Shown here one piece after another: positions 49,661-61,398 of a stretch of 64,000 nt of DNA. The notes below the pieces were generated by a model. It was not told the origin of the DNA and did no database searches. It was given only the letters and a program-made list of their open reading frames with translations. The stretch covers positions 40,302,019-40,366,018 of the forward strand of contig CM049306.1 in assembly GCA_026874595.1 (NCBI GenBank), read 5' to 3'. This stretch comes from Sipunculus nudus. Lineage: Eukaryota; Annelida; Sipuncula; Golfingiida; Sipunculidae. Position numbers and translations under genes: made by a program. The first letter of the stretch is position 1; each line of letters begins with the position of its first letter.

Positions 49661-49949
49661 TTAATGATTTTATTAATGTCCTGACAGGTAAAATTTTTAA
49701 CTGATTTTCGGCGTATACCTGGCAAGGCTGAAAATGTTCACCCAAATTGCTTTAAAAGGAATGTCTTGTCAAATGTAATGAGGTACTGTATATGGCAACT
49801 AGTATTATCTTAACTGGTACGTGGTTCTTTGTGCCAGAGAGGGATTATATAAAGAGTACATAATCATAAAATGACATGGAAAGTTTACTTAACAGATCAG
49901 TCACCATAAAAAAGTATCAGACCAGATGGAAACTCCCCCCCCCCCCGAC

Positions 49950-50900
49950 AAATATATGGGACATGGGACGATGTCCCGGTTAACAGTGCTCCAGATAGTA
50001 ATTACAATCTGAAAAACAAAAACGACAGAGAACACTAGGTAAGGGACTTGGCACTTTGACAATAAACAGGGACAATACATCAGAGGAGTACAGCACAAGA
50101 ACAATATACGCAATAATGGGGTAACTGGAACGAACAAGGAACCTGTGTCCCTGAAAAGTAACATTGAGCACTCAGGAATGGGGTAACAGATATCACAAAT
50201 TATGTAGATATTATAACATATATCACATGAAATAAGTTATCAGTAATGAACCCCGGAAAATGGGTACTAGGGAAGGTTTGGTTGGAGGGGGGAACAATGT
50301 ATTTGTAAACACTGCCCTTAATTGTAAGAACAAATTGGAAAACAAACACGGCCTAATACACTTATGGGGAGTTTTGCACTATGCCAATGAACAGGTGGGT
50401 AATGATAATAACATGGACAGTATGTCCCTGAAAAGTAACATAAAGCAAGCAGGAATAGGGTAACACATAACATAAATTATATAAATTCGGTCCAACAAGA
50501 AACAATAATAAAATGTACATGTTGTCCCTTAAAAGTAACATAAAGCATGCGGGAATCAGGTAACCCATATCACACATACAAATGTTGTACCAAGAAATAA
50601 GTATAAAGCATTAACATGGAATAAAACAAAAACAACACAAGACATACATGTTTTGGCATTTTGACATTTAATATATCAAAGTCGGAACACCACAAGAACA
50701 ATATAAGCTTCTATATAAGACAATGGGGTAACTTGTACAAACAGTGGGGACATTGTTTGCCCGTGAAGTAACATAGAATATGTGGGAATTGGATAACACG
50801 CATGACACTAAATGTTTTGGCGTTTTGACACTAAAAATATCAATACATAAAAAAATACATAAAACAAGTGGAAATTGGATAACACACATCACAATTTATG
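49950..50900. repeat. Degenerate tandem repeat, AAAAGTAACATAAAGCA type
   Basis: Five related stretches start near 50155, 50430, 50528, 50762 and 50860, each with GTAACAT.., GGAAT.GG(A/G)TAAC and CA(T/C)ATCACA. A longer unit also shares CAAGAACAATATA and CAATGGGGTAAC segments. No coding capacity. Confidence 0.65.
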
Positions 50901-51059
50901 TCTCCAGATGTTATGACATATATAAAACGGAACAATTATTCAGCAATTAATGACAAACAAGTTGGTAGAACCTGTGGAACAAGCACAAGGGTAGGCCTTA
51001 TGTATTAATATTATGGGCTCATTGAACTATGTGCGAATTAAGTATATTCTGAATCAGAA

Positions 51060-51313
51060 GGGGGGGGGGGGGGTTGGCATTGTAATTGCACAATTAGTAA
51101 TGCAAAACTGCGAGCGGTATTCCTTTGCCAAAGTCGTTCAACTGCTTATAAATGAAGTGTAGATGATCAACATACCTATGACGGGGGTGGGGGGGGGGGC
51201 AGAATGCTGTGTATTTGCACAATTAGTAATGTAAGACTGCCGAGCGGTATTCCTTTGCCAAAGTCGTTCAACTTCTTATAAATGAAGTGTAGATAATCAA
51301 CATACCTATGACC
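51060..51313. repeat. Two-copy tandem duplication of about 125 bp
   Basis: Copy 1 (51060-51182) and copy 2 (51183-51313) share a G tract start, TTGCACAATTAGTAATG, GCGAGCGGTATTCCTTTGCC and AATGAAGTGTAGAT. They differ by a handful of substitutions. Confidence 0.85.
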
Positions 51314-51342
51314 AGATCTTATACCATAGCCCCTTAAGGATG

Positions 51343-51344
<2 letters not shown>

Positions 51345-51399
<55 letters not shown>

Positions 51400-51410
51400 A
51401 GATATATAGA
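51345..51410. repeat. TA/TAGA microsatellite
   Basis: TA run followed by GATATA hexamers. Confidence 0.9.
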
Positions 51411-51413
51411 TGT

Positions 51414-52158
51414 ATGAATAGCCATGCTGGTTCATTGTATATAGATGGAAATGGTATCAGGGATGTGCAATCGCTCGCATTTCGCAAATTAATGCGAGTT
51501 TACTGGGCTAAAATACGAAGGTCTCTGTTGCGAATCGTTGCGAATCGTTGTGCAAACATTTCTTTAGCGCATCGTGTCACTTACATCTGTTGACGCTGCC
51601 CATCCTAGTTGGAGGTCCAGTCAATTCAGCGCTGGCGCGACATGTGCACTAAACGCATATTGATTGGGCTGCTCCCAAGTTTCCACGGGGGTGTCTACAC
51701 AAAGCATTCGTGGCCAATTAGTGGCCTTCTGCTGACAGCGCGAGAACACAAAACAGACAAAGTTACGTTGCTGCATGCGCGTGTTGAAGGCACAGAGGAA
51801 GCCTGGTCCAGCCCCACTGTCACACGTTTGAGCAGAGCGAATAGATGAGCACAGCCTAACCGCTGCTTAAATGGAGTTTATGCAAGGCATTGAGTTTATC
51901 CTCTGGAAACTGTGGAGATATATACGATCCTACCCTTCTGGATCAAACTGCGTTTTATCAGCAAAACTTTTTGTATACTTTGTAACTTATGGATCCGGGT
52001 AACATCAGACCTAGCTTATAAGACCATCACTTAAAAATTATATATATACAGATTATTGTGACCTAAAATATGTATTAAGTCGACTTTTGACTTTTGGAAA
52101 ACTACCTTCGGAGCAAAATTAACAGTATTTTGTCAGTTGGCAGGAAGGATATAGGCCT
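51414..52158. other. Region with no recognised gene
   Basis: Contains a tandem GCGAATCGTT pair near 51530 and a 79-residue open frame (51609-51848) with no recognisable motif. CAGGGATGTGCAATCG near 51459 resembles a hAT-type terminus but no partner end was found. Confidence 0.4.
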
Positions 52159-52163
52159 ATCAA

Positions 52164-52292
52164 CAGGCGCGGATCCAGGGGGGGGGGGTCGAAACCCGCC
52201 CCCTGCTCTCAACCAACGACCTTTTATTAAACATTTTTTGTGCATGACACCCGTTGACCCCTCCCTGCAAAAAAATCCTGGATCCACGCCTG
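52164..52292. mobile_element. Short MITE with CAGGCGCGGATCCAG ends
   Basis: A 129-bp element with 15-bp inverted repeats (CAGGCGCGGATCCAG and CTGGATCCACGCCTG, one mismatch) and ATCAA on both flanks (52159-52163, 52293-52297). It contains a G tract and no gene. It lies just before the exon 1 remnant of relic D. Confidence 0.85.
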
Positions 52293-52345
52293 ATCAAATA
52301 TGTGCAACATTTCATGGAATAGTCCTGTTGAACCACACACAGTTT

Positions 52346-53018
52346 TCAAATATCATGTTGGAGATACAGGGTATTTATTTGACACTTTGGGCATTTGCAC
52401 GGATGTCCGCCGTCTTTCATATATAGGGCCTATAGGGTGTGCCTGTCCGGGAAATCTTGGAAGAAATAATCCAGACACTAAACAGTGATCAGTAACTGAA
52501 ATACATAATGTGTTAGATGAGAAAAACAAATCTTACCTTTAATGACGGCAGTGATGTACTGGTTGCCCTTGGTAACGGAACGCCATATGGTAGCCAATTG
52601 GTGAATGAATGTGACATATGGGCTGTGAGCACTTCATGTAAAATCACTTATGGACAATGGATACAGACGGTTTAATCGACTGAAATCTTGATTTTTTTAT
52701 TAAGTTTAAAGTTCAAAGCCCTCTGAAAATTTTGTGTCAATATTAATCTGAATTGTAAATTAATAGTTTAAAGAAACACTTTAAAATAAATAAAGCTATG
52801 TTCCTACTTGTCCAGACATGGATACGATAATGGATACATGTATACGGATACGTTTAGCGTGTTACCACTCGCACGTTCGCCGTACGGTGGCCTTACGGCA
52901 AAGGTCATAGTTTCACCAGGTTAAATTGAGTTCAGGGCCTTTTTAAAATAAGTAAAATAAGTGCCATTTTACGATGTATAAAAGTTACTTCTTCCATTTT
53001 TAATATATATTATAAATT

Positions 53019-53049
<31 letters not shown>

Positions 53050-53513
53050 ATATATATAAAACAGTCCAGGATGAATATACTGCACCTCTTTGTTTTCCTT
53101 CCCTATATATATATATATAGTCATGTAGTGAAAAGCCGGGAGGGGAACCGTACAAGGGGAGTTCTGAAATCGACCCATCCGCGTCCTTACAAGTGGAAAC
53201 ACCCCTCATATTTTATCATATTCTATTTCCAACCGTATCCATGTCCGTCTCCGGACAAGTGGAAACACAGCTTAATTGCATGCCATCAAAGAAACTTCCA
53301 TGTATTTTGATATTTGTAAAAGGACTTGTTTATTTTGCGATCTCATGGAATACAGTGGTTTAGCATGGCAACCTCTACCTGAATGTATTCTTTTCGGGAT
53401 TAATTGAGTTCGCCGCCAACTTACTATCATAGCCTAAGCTCGAAGACAACAGAGCCTTGTAACCAGTACCCGCGTATATGGTATTACACCGTTCCTTACA
53501 CTCGCTGTCCTGG
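52346..53513 (+). pseudogene. Old SLC22 relic D: exon 1, intron 6 and exon 7
   Basis: 52346-52475 and 52535-52626 align with exon 1 of copies A-C: shifted frames still read LTLWAFARMSAVFHI (against VTIWTLSRIPALFHI), and TGGTTGCCCTTGGTAACGGA is almost unchanged. From about 52650 the sequence ACAGACGGTTTAATCGACTG matches intron 6, so exons 2-6 are deleted. 53312-53513 aligns with exon 7 (ATTTGTAAAAGGACTTG.., GCAACCTCTACCTGAATG) but with stops and a lost acceptor. This relic is clearly more diverged than the other copies. Confidence 0.8.
52794..53272. mobile_element. DNA transposon (MITE) with 37-bp inverted repeats inside relic D
   Basis: The left end AGCTATGTTCCTACTTGTCC, continuing AGACATGGATAC, matches the inverse of the right end (GTATCCATGTCCGTCTCCGG, then ACAAGTGGAAACACAGCT). 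No transposase; the middle holds TA microsatellites. It lies inside the intron 6 remnant of relic D. The superfamily was not determined. Confidence 0.72.
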
Positions 53514-53594
53514 TAGCATGTATTTCAACGACCTCTATAAAACTACCAAACCTTTATTGTCAGGATAAGCTCCATCCTCATTCTATAGACAGTG

Positions 53595-53653
<59 letters not shown>

Positions 53654-54277
53654 GGGTTACGTATATGATTTTTAACTGAGAAGTTTTTGACCTGTTCTAT
53701 TAAACGAGCTGTTTATTAAGAATACGCTGTTTCTCACAAATAAACTCTAACGCAATCAGTTATTTGCTGTATCGTTTTCACAGAGTTTACATTTCTATGA
53801 TAATATCATAGTATATATCAATGAATTATAGAATAGAATTTTAGAATTGTATCAATAATATTATTTTTTTTTATTTACATGCATATTAGGATACCCTGTC
53901 TAGGCCACTCAAATAAGTTTCAAACGACTAGTACATTGACTCGACCATGCGCAAGTCTTATCCGAACTACTTATTGTGCATAAAGGGCGAATCCATTAAC
54001 ATCTTGATATACTGAACAAAGTAAACCTTTCGTTAATGGCGGCCATATTTAGCATATAACAAAATTGTCAAAAGTGTCACAAGGACGAACCCTTTTAAAT
54101 GTATCCGGGAGCCATACGATCGAAATCGATAAAAAGAAGACGTCTTTTACTGCAGACACTTCATTAGTTCACTCTGGAATCAATAAATGTGGCAACCTAA
54201 CAACAACATTTTTACACTTGACCGGTAAATATGGAACCAAACTGGACCAAACGCTGTTTCTTTTCTGAGGGACTAAA
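53514..54277. other. Spacer between relic D and the LINE
   Basis: A TA microsatellite of about 55 bases (53597-53651) and otherwise no recognised feature. Confidence 0.55.
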
Positions 54278-54510
54278 ATCTAGTTAATCTTTTTTTTTTT
54301 TTTATAATTTTTTTTTTCTTTTTCTCTCTCTTTTGGAATGCCTCAGAATATTTCATTTTTTTTATATTTCATATATTTTATTCTCTTTCATCATCGACAT
54401 CCCATCATTAAATCGAGCTCAAAGTGAACTAAATATGGTTCAATACAAAATAACATAATTATATACAAAAACATTTAACACGAAGACAATTCAAACGACA
54501 ATCCTCAGAT

Positions 54511-57500
54511 TTAACATCTGGTATTTAAAATGGAGAGTATTATTACATATTTATGTACTTCTCTTTCTTTTTCTGCTACCTTACGCTCGATTAATTCTTT
54601 ATCTTTTATATACTTGATAAATATAAAGAGCGAAGGGACCCTTCCTTGCTTACGATATTTAAAAATAACGAACTTATATGTCAATATAAACATATCAATT
54701 AGCTTTTTGTATGGAACATCACTTGAACACCCTGAATATATTATTTCTCTCGTTAATGCTGGCATATAAATCCTTGCTCGACTGGCCCAACTTAATATAT
54801 TGAAATAAAGAGCTTTGGTCAAAAAACATTCACAAAAAAGATGACAAACAGATTCCGTATCCATGAAACAATATGAGCATCTATTGCTATCTGTTAATCT
54901 CCATATATATAACTTCTCATTAACAGTCAAAATATTATGTAGAATTTTAAAATGGAATTGCCTCAAATACATGTCCTTTGTTGTTTCATATATATGCTTC
55001 ACAGCTTTCTTCCAACAGAAATTGTTGGTTAAATCTCGTTGGAGATTTACTTTGTTCACTGGTTCTTCTATTTTTTTCAGGATCGATCGATTATACACTT
55101 GCTTAAAATTTAGTTTCTCTAGATTAATAAATATATCCCCCATAGGTATTATTTCGTCAGATAACATATCATCATTAGACAGGCCTGTTTTAATACTTTC
55201 TCTCCAATTCGGTGGAACCGCCTCCTGTAACCCTCTCCAGTGAATAAAGGAAGAATAAACAGTACTAACGGGAATCACTTGTGAAATTTCTTTTTTTCCG
55301 ACCATCATCATGTAATATTTGGTATATAAATCTGATGCCTATATCATCTAAATATTTAATATATACCGATCTTCCTCCTAGCAATATATATTTATTATTC
55401 CACAGCTGTTGTTTTAATATGGTCTCAGAATTAATAGGTTCTATAGAGGTAAAATTTGACCATGCCAGTAAGCAGTGCTGATAGAACTTTGATACAGTTC
55501 TTTTTATACAACTAATGTCAAAATTAACTGATATATTTGGCACTCCTCCTACACTTCTTAAGAAGTGATTCGGTATTTCAATACATTTTGCTTTCTTCAA
55601 TAACTTCATTCTAACAACCCACATTATTCTTTGTGTTTCTATAATAGTACTTATATCTGGCAATCTAATGCCCCCTACGTCTCTGTCGTTTAAAAGAACC
55701 TCATATTTAATTTTCGGCTTTCTTCCATACCATATAAAGTCTGAAATACAGCTTTTAATTTTCTTAACAAAGCTCGATGGAGGTTCTAGTATATATGAAA
55801 CATACAGTAGTTTCGAAATGCCTAAAGCTTTAACTATTGTATTTCTCCCGTATATTGTCAATGCTCTTTGTTTCCAGATATTAAAAAAGGACTTCCATTT
55901 TATTGTGAATCCTATCAAAATTTAAAGTATTAGAAAGTGTAGTGTCATATGTATAATAAATCCCTAAAATTTTAATTGCGTCTTTACGTAAGTTGACCCA
56001 TTTAATGTCATCTTCACCTGCCGGTATATCCGTGCTAGTACCAAGCCAGGCAGCTTCACATTTGTTGTAATTTATTTCGAGAGATGAAATCTTCTCAAAT
56101 TGTTTCAAAATTAATCTAACCTCTTTCATAGATTCTGAATCCCTTAGAAAAAAGGTTGTGTCGTCTGCATACATGCATTGCTTTATTTCAGAAGCGTTTA
56201 TACTTATACCTATCACCTTACTAGATTGGCGAATCATTATTGCTAACATTTCAATCACCAATATAAAAATATATGGGGCTAATGGATCTCCTTGTCTTGT
56301 TCCTCGTTCCAAATTAAAATACCCAGTGCTGTACCCATTGTTCATTACACAGCTTTCCAAGTTATTTTGCAATACATTAATCCACCGTAAGAATGTACTC
56401 CCAAAGCCAAATTTCTTTAAAGCAGTGAATAGAAATACATGATCAATACTATCAAAGGCTGCTGCAAAATCTATTGCGAAAATAATAGCCTTTTTCTTTT
56501 CCAGACAAAAATCTAATATATCTCTAATAAGGCAGTTTGTATCAAAAATTCTCCTACCTTTCACAAATGCACTTTGGTCTTCATCTATCAGTATCGGTAA
56601 ACATTTTTTTAATCTCTCTGCCAAAACTTTGCTTTATATTTTTAAGTCAACGTTCAATAAACTGATAGGTCTCCAGGATGAAAGTCTCCTATTGTCTTTT
56701 CCAGGTTTTTCAATTAGTGTTACTATTGCATGTCTTTGGCTAGTTGTAAGAGACCCCTTAGTAAAACTTTGATTAAAACAATTTAACATGTCATCAATTA
56801 AGACATCAAAAAAAGTTAAGTAAAATTCTTTTGGTAATCCGTCATTACCAGGTGTTTTGTTATTCTTCATATTTTTTAACGCATTTTTAATTTCATCCTT
56901 AGTAATTTCACTTTCACATTGATCTACCTCGTTTCCAGGTATTGTCGGTACTTTTATATTATCTAAAAATTGTAAACATTCGTTTTCTTCTACATATATT
57001 TTTCTCTTATATTTTTCTTGAAAATATTTCTTAACTGATTTCATGATATGATCTGGCTCGTGGACTTCCTGTCCATTTATTATCAATTTTCTTACAGTAG
57101 ATTTTATTTTATTTCTCTTTTCAATATTCATAAAGTACTTTGTACTGCGTTCACCTTCCTCATGCCACTGGACTCTGGATCTCACTATTAATCCTTCCAC
57201 ATATGCTTTATAAAATTGTTCGTGCTCCAGTTGGCGATGATCATATTGTACCAGACTAAGTGGTATATCATTTGATAAGTTATTTTCTGCTTGTGCGGCA
57301 TTTTTTTCAAGGCTCTCTAATTTCTTCCTTGCTTGCTTTTGTTTTTTCTTAGAATACTTAATTGTAATTTCTCTTATTTTATATTTTAAATACTCCCACC
57401 AGGTCATTTCATCCATGTTGTCTTTATTATTGTCTCGCGACTTTTTAACGTTTTCTCTAATCAAAATATTGTACTCTTGGTCGTTCAACAATGAGGTATT

Positions 57501-58274
57501 AAATTTCCAATGTGATGGACCATGACTTGTTTTTAACACAGTCTCAACAGTACATATAACTGCCGAATGATCTGTCAAAATTGCTGGCAATATCTTTATA
57601 TGTTTAACATGTGCATTTAATTCAGTGGATACTAATATCATATCTAGTCTGCGTTGAATTAAGGGTGTTTTAGATCTCCATGTAAACTGGCTGGTATCTG
57701 GATTTCGAATTCTCCAAATATCAATCAATTCTTTTTCATACATAATCTGTTTTACCATTCGGATAGTCTTAGCTTTAGGTCTAAAACTTCCTCCTTTTGC
57801 ATCCATATCCGTGAAACAGAAATTGAAGTCACCACCCCAAATTATCTGCAAACCATTGTCGTCTTGTATCGACGTAAGTTTATCGTTTATCCTTTGAAAA
57901 TAATCTAATTGTTCCTTCTCTGTGTTTGGCGCGTACGTGTTAATTATAAAAAATTCCTGTCCTTGTATCAGCGCCCTAAGAATAACGTAACGCCCGCTTT
58001 TATCTGTCTCAAAAGAAATCTCTTTAAACTCAACTTTTTTACCAATTAAAGTTGCAGCTCCACGTGCCAAAGATGTACCGTATGAAAAATAACTAGGGCC
58101 ATCCCAAGCATTTTTCAATTGTGATTCTATATCAGAAGTCACATGCGTTTCCTGTAAAAAGATAACACTTTCCTCACCTTTTTTATTCAATAACCAATGA
58201 AAAAGCTCCATCCTTTTTATTTTATTCCTTAGTCCCCTCACATTTAAACTAATAACCTTAAAGTTAACTCCCAT
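54511..58274 (-). pseudogene. LINE ORF2: endonuclease, reverse transcriptase and zinc knuckle
   Basis: The first frame (56634-58274) has an APE-type endonuclease: SLNVRGLRNKIKR, QETH with the metal-binding Glu, GGDFNF and LTDHSAV near the catalytic His, then the linker RSRVQWHEEGERSTKYFMN and the start of the polymerase (TLIEKPGKD, WRPISLLNVD). A TAA at 56634-56636 interrupts it. The same frame continues (55881-56633) with DQSAFVKGR, DFAAAFDSIDH, GTRQGDPLAPYIF and the catalytic YADDTTFF. A frameshift near 55900 leads to 55265-55918, and another near 55290 to 54511-55311, which holds the zinc-knuckle residues CSYC..HLFCEC. One nonsense codon and two frameshifts inactivate it. The WHEEGE.STKYF linker and C-terminal knuckle point to the L1/Tx1 group. 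Confidence 0.87.
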
Positions 58275-58722
58275 AAATAAAAGTAACTATATATTTTATA
58301 AATTTGTTGTTTGCCTTAACTTTAAGAGTCCACTTTATATTATCATGTAAATATATTTGGTTTTTATCATAAACTTTCATTAACAACTGAATATATATAT
58401 CAGATACATTGCTATTTTTTGTCATTTTTTCCGTCCTAGATATGTCTTCCCTTATAACATTATGAACCTTATGTATTTCCTTGTTTAATTCAGTCTTTAA
58501 AACTCCATATTTTGTCGTATTTATCATATGACATCTTAAAATGATTTTGAATATCAACTTTAAAAAATAATTAAATAATATAAATATAATGGACGCTTTC
58601 CGACTTTCTCCCGGGTATGAAACCATTCCGTTTATTCTAACCACAATCTCTCTTTTGCAAGTAGATATTATCAAATGAAGTATTGTGTATGAGATAAGAA
58701 TAGTAGAAGAAAAAGGATTCAT
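58264..58722 (-). other. Open frame of unknown meaning in the LINE spacer
   Basis: 152 codons, AT-rich, overlapping the ORF2 start by 11 bases. The translation has a hydrophobic first half and a Lys/Asn-rich second half, with no recognisable domain. It may be chance or part of an older, longer ORF2 leader. Confidence 0.3.
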
Positions 58723-58934
58723 GGCTTCTTAAGAGTTTCGGTAACCTCTAGGAGAAGGAAAGGACTGTGAGACCGGCTCTTCGATATATTTAAAATATTA
58801 TAGCCTAGTATTTTAACATTAAAATGATTCATCCTTCAATCGACTTGTTCGTAACATTCGATGTTATCGTCATATATTTAATTATACTGTTTATGCATAT
58901 GTGCTATAACCTTTTCTTTTGTAAAGGTACACTT

Positions 58935-59062
58935 TACCATGCACATGCACACGCGCATACCTATACAAATATGCATAGTCCTATACACATACACGTACAC
59001 GCACGCACGAGTATACATGCGCATATACAAACATACATATACACACACATTCAGATATGTGT
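58935..59062. repeat. CA-rich microsatellite in the LINE spacer
   Basis: Imperfect CACA/CATA repeats between ORF1 and ORF2. Confidence 0.85.
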
Positions 59063-59144
59063 GCATAACAAAATACAGCATTATTGTTGACATATGATTA
59101 ATTTTAAACAAATACGATATCCTTGTGAATATTATTAACAATTC

Positions 59145-60083
59145 TTACTTGTTTTTTGGGGTCGATGTCATGTGTAAATCTGTGCTTAAGGCCTGAGCGT
59201 ACAGTATTGGCGGGTCATTCTTTACCCCACTCAACCAGGAATTAAATTTGGTTGCGCTTGTGAACCTCTGAACTTTCATGTCTCTGTCCTTAACAAAAAC
59301 CACACCGTCTCTTGTCCAGCAGTCCTTTATGTAATTCGCTTTTTTCATACCAAGCGCAGCTTTGAACATTGTGAGACGGGAACGTGTGAGATCCTCGTCA
59401 ATGAACAAGCCCCTTGACAAGTCCCCTGCCATTCGTAAGCGTGACTTGCATTGCATGAAAGCGACCTTTGTCTTGTGCGAGGCAAGCTTTACAATGATCG
59501 GCCTGGGCTTGCCCGAGGGCAGGGCTCTACCAACACGATGAGATCTCTCGATATCCTCATCTGTGATATCAATGTTCATCATTTGCTTCGCCATATCCAC
59601 CATCATCTTGCCCGTGTTCTCGTCTTTTCCTTCTGGCCATGTGTTTCTTATACGTATTGAATTTCGTCTCGTATATTGTTGTTGGCTGTCCAGTTCTTCC
59701 TGTAGCCCATTAACTGTATGTTCCAGGCATGTTACTCTCTCTGTTAGCCTCTCTATAGTTTTCTCATATGGTTTTAGCTTTTCGTCCACTGCAGCATCTA
59801 TAATAACCTTCAATGCACATTTAATGTCCTCAGAGTTCAATGCAGCCGCTAGAAAATGCGTAAATTGTTCTGCATTTTCCACAACCATTGCAGTATCATG
59901 CCCTGACATTTTATCTTTGGTACACAAACTTGACAGAGGGTATTCGTCAGAGGACTCTAAAAAACTGGTTTCTTTATTAATACGCTTTTTTTCTTGGTAG
60001 GAACTAGGACTTTCTCCTGATAAATCACAGTGACCTCTTTTCTTTTCTCTTTGCTTATCTACACTCTCAGCGCATGTTGCCAT
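59145..60083 (-). CDS. LINE ORF1 protein (nucleic-acid-binding chaperone type)
   Basis: 312 codons open from ATG to stop. The N-terminal third is basic and Ser-rich. A heptad-patterned coiled coil follows (about residues 100-140, ERLTERVTCLEHTVNGLQEE), which in L1-type ORF1 proteins drives trimerisation. Next comes an RRM-like stretch starting RRNSIRIRNTWPEGKDE (about 143-200), then a C-terminal domain with IERSHRVGRALPSGKPRP (about 188-206), a hallmark of L1/Tx1 ORF1 proteins. The family coats LINE RNA in cytoplasmic particles. Unlike ORF2 it shows no lesion. Confidence 0.85.
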   Translation of the reverse strand: MATCAESVDKQREKKRGHCDLSGESPSSYQEKKRINKETSFLESSDEYPLSSLCTKDKMSGHDTAMVVENAEQFTHFLAAALNSEDIKCALKVIIDAAVDEKLKPYEKTIERLTERVTCLEHTVNGLQEELDSQQQYTRRNSIRIRNTWPEGKDENTGKMMVDMAKQMMNIDITDEDIERSHRVGRALPSGKPRPIIVKLASHKTKVAFMQCKSRLRMAGDLSRGLFIDEDLTRSRLTMFKAALGMKKANYIKDCWTRDGVVFVKDRDMKVQRFTSATKFNSWLSGVKNDPPILYAQALSTDLHMTSTPKNK

Positions 60084-60376
60084 TTGGCAATTTCAACCCC
60101 TGCACGAAACTTGTAGAGAACAACCTTGACCTTTTCTTGTCTGTCACCTAACTGTCACTCAACTAATAAGGATAATCTTATTTTAATTATTAACTATATT
60201 TTATAGCATAATATAATTCACATACTTGGTACCTACCCTTAGAAAGACAATGCAACCACCTTCATGCTTATATTCCCAAGATATTTAAACTTTTCTATGT
60301 TTATCGGAAGAGCCGGTCTCACCTACGTCCTATTCGTAAAGCGCCATCTAGGTTGATCTAGTTAATCTAGTTAATC

Positions 60377-61398
60377 AGTTTACCTTATATATGGTAAGAC
60401 TCACCTTGTTCCCAAGATACCCACATCCATATATAACAGGGTTTAGGCCTATCCACTGATGCGTGCAACCATAATTATGAAAAAATATTACTGACTATTC
60501 GTTAATCAATTTGTTTGTGTTCCTTCAATATATTAGGATGTATAGAAACTGTACTGAGGTTATATGTGGTGCCGATAAACATTTTGAAATATAAAGCCCT
60601 GCACATTAAGCTGACTCGGTAATTTTAATAGATTGATTCCGGCAAAACTGGTATACATGTGATATACGTATATTTAAAAAAATCGCATTTCATTCACAGT
60701 GTTGGCCTACTGTTCTTCTGCTAACTTCACAGGGTAGTTCCTTTTCACAAACCCTATCAGACTCTCGCCTGTAAAAAAAAAATCCAAGGGTGTTTCCAAT
60801 AGTTCTTGCAATAAATCCCTTCTATTTCAATGTTCTGTGAATATTATCATTGAAATTTATCATTGTTACAAATTCTAGTTTATAAGTTCATAAATCATTT
60901 TTTAGTTACTGCAGATATACATCTGTTACATGAGAAATTCAATTGTCTTTGTATATATTATATTATATTTAGATATTGAGCAGAGGAATCTTTGGGGGGG
61001 GGGGGGTTTGGGGCTAATGCCCTGATTTGATCAATAAAGATACTGTTTAACCCACCTTATCATGTGCCATGCCATTTTTCGGAATGACTGTAGAATAAAT
61101 TCGCACCTCCCTAAGGCACAACACTTCTGTGAACAGACAATGTTTCAATGTCCAGCAGCTTGTATCTTAATTTTGCCACTTAATTTTATCTGCCTTATTT
61201 TCTCCATTACATGAATCCTAAAAATTATACCGTCCATTTGTATACACTCATAACCTCGTCGAGACAGTGCGTGAGTGATCCTCCAGTTGCTAAGGTATTT
61301 TCCAGTTTCTTAAGATTGTATATGTTTCATGGTATTGTTTTCAGTCAGCGCCATAGACAATGGTACCGCTTCATCTGAATCAATGGATATACGACAAA
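60377..61398. other. Region with no recognised gene before relic E
   Basis: AT-rich, with a G tract at 60993-61003 and no recognisable coding exon. The sequence just before 61399 does not match SLC22 intron 6, so the breakpoint of relic E lies at 61399. Confidence 0.5.

Larger units (their letters stand above)
58766..60324. repeat. Inverted repeat bracketing LINE ORF1
   Basis: GTGAGACCGGCTCTTCGATA at about 58769-58788 faces GAAGAGCCGGTCTCAC at about 60307-60322 (16 bp perfect, then GATA after a one-base gap). The two arms enclose the whole ORF1 module inside the LINE. Confidence 0.7.
54290..60355 (-). mobile_element. Near full-length L1/Tx1-type LINE
   Basis: A 6.07 kb insertion on the - strand with a 12-bp target duplication ATCTAGTTAATC at 54278-54289 and at 60356-60367 (repeated again in register at 60365-60376). 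It ends in an A-rich tail seen as T-rich sequence from 54290. It carries a 5' region, ORF1 (59145-60083), a spacer with a CA-rich microsatellite, and ORF2 (54511-58274) with endonuclease, reverse transcriptase and a zinc knuckle. The single flanking duplication shows that ORF1 and ORF2 belong to one insertion. Few lesions suggest a fairly young copy. Confidence 0.88.

Noticed and set aside
59563-60000. 145-residue + strand frame opposite LINE ORF1
   Set aside because: It is the antisense shadow of ORF1, which has clear coiled-coil and L1/Tx1 ORF1 motifs.
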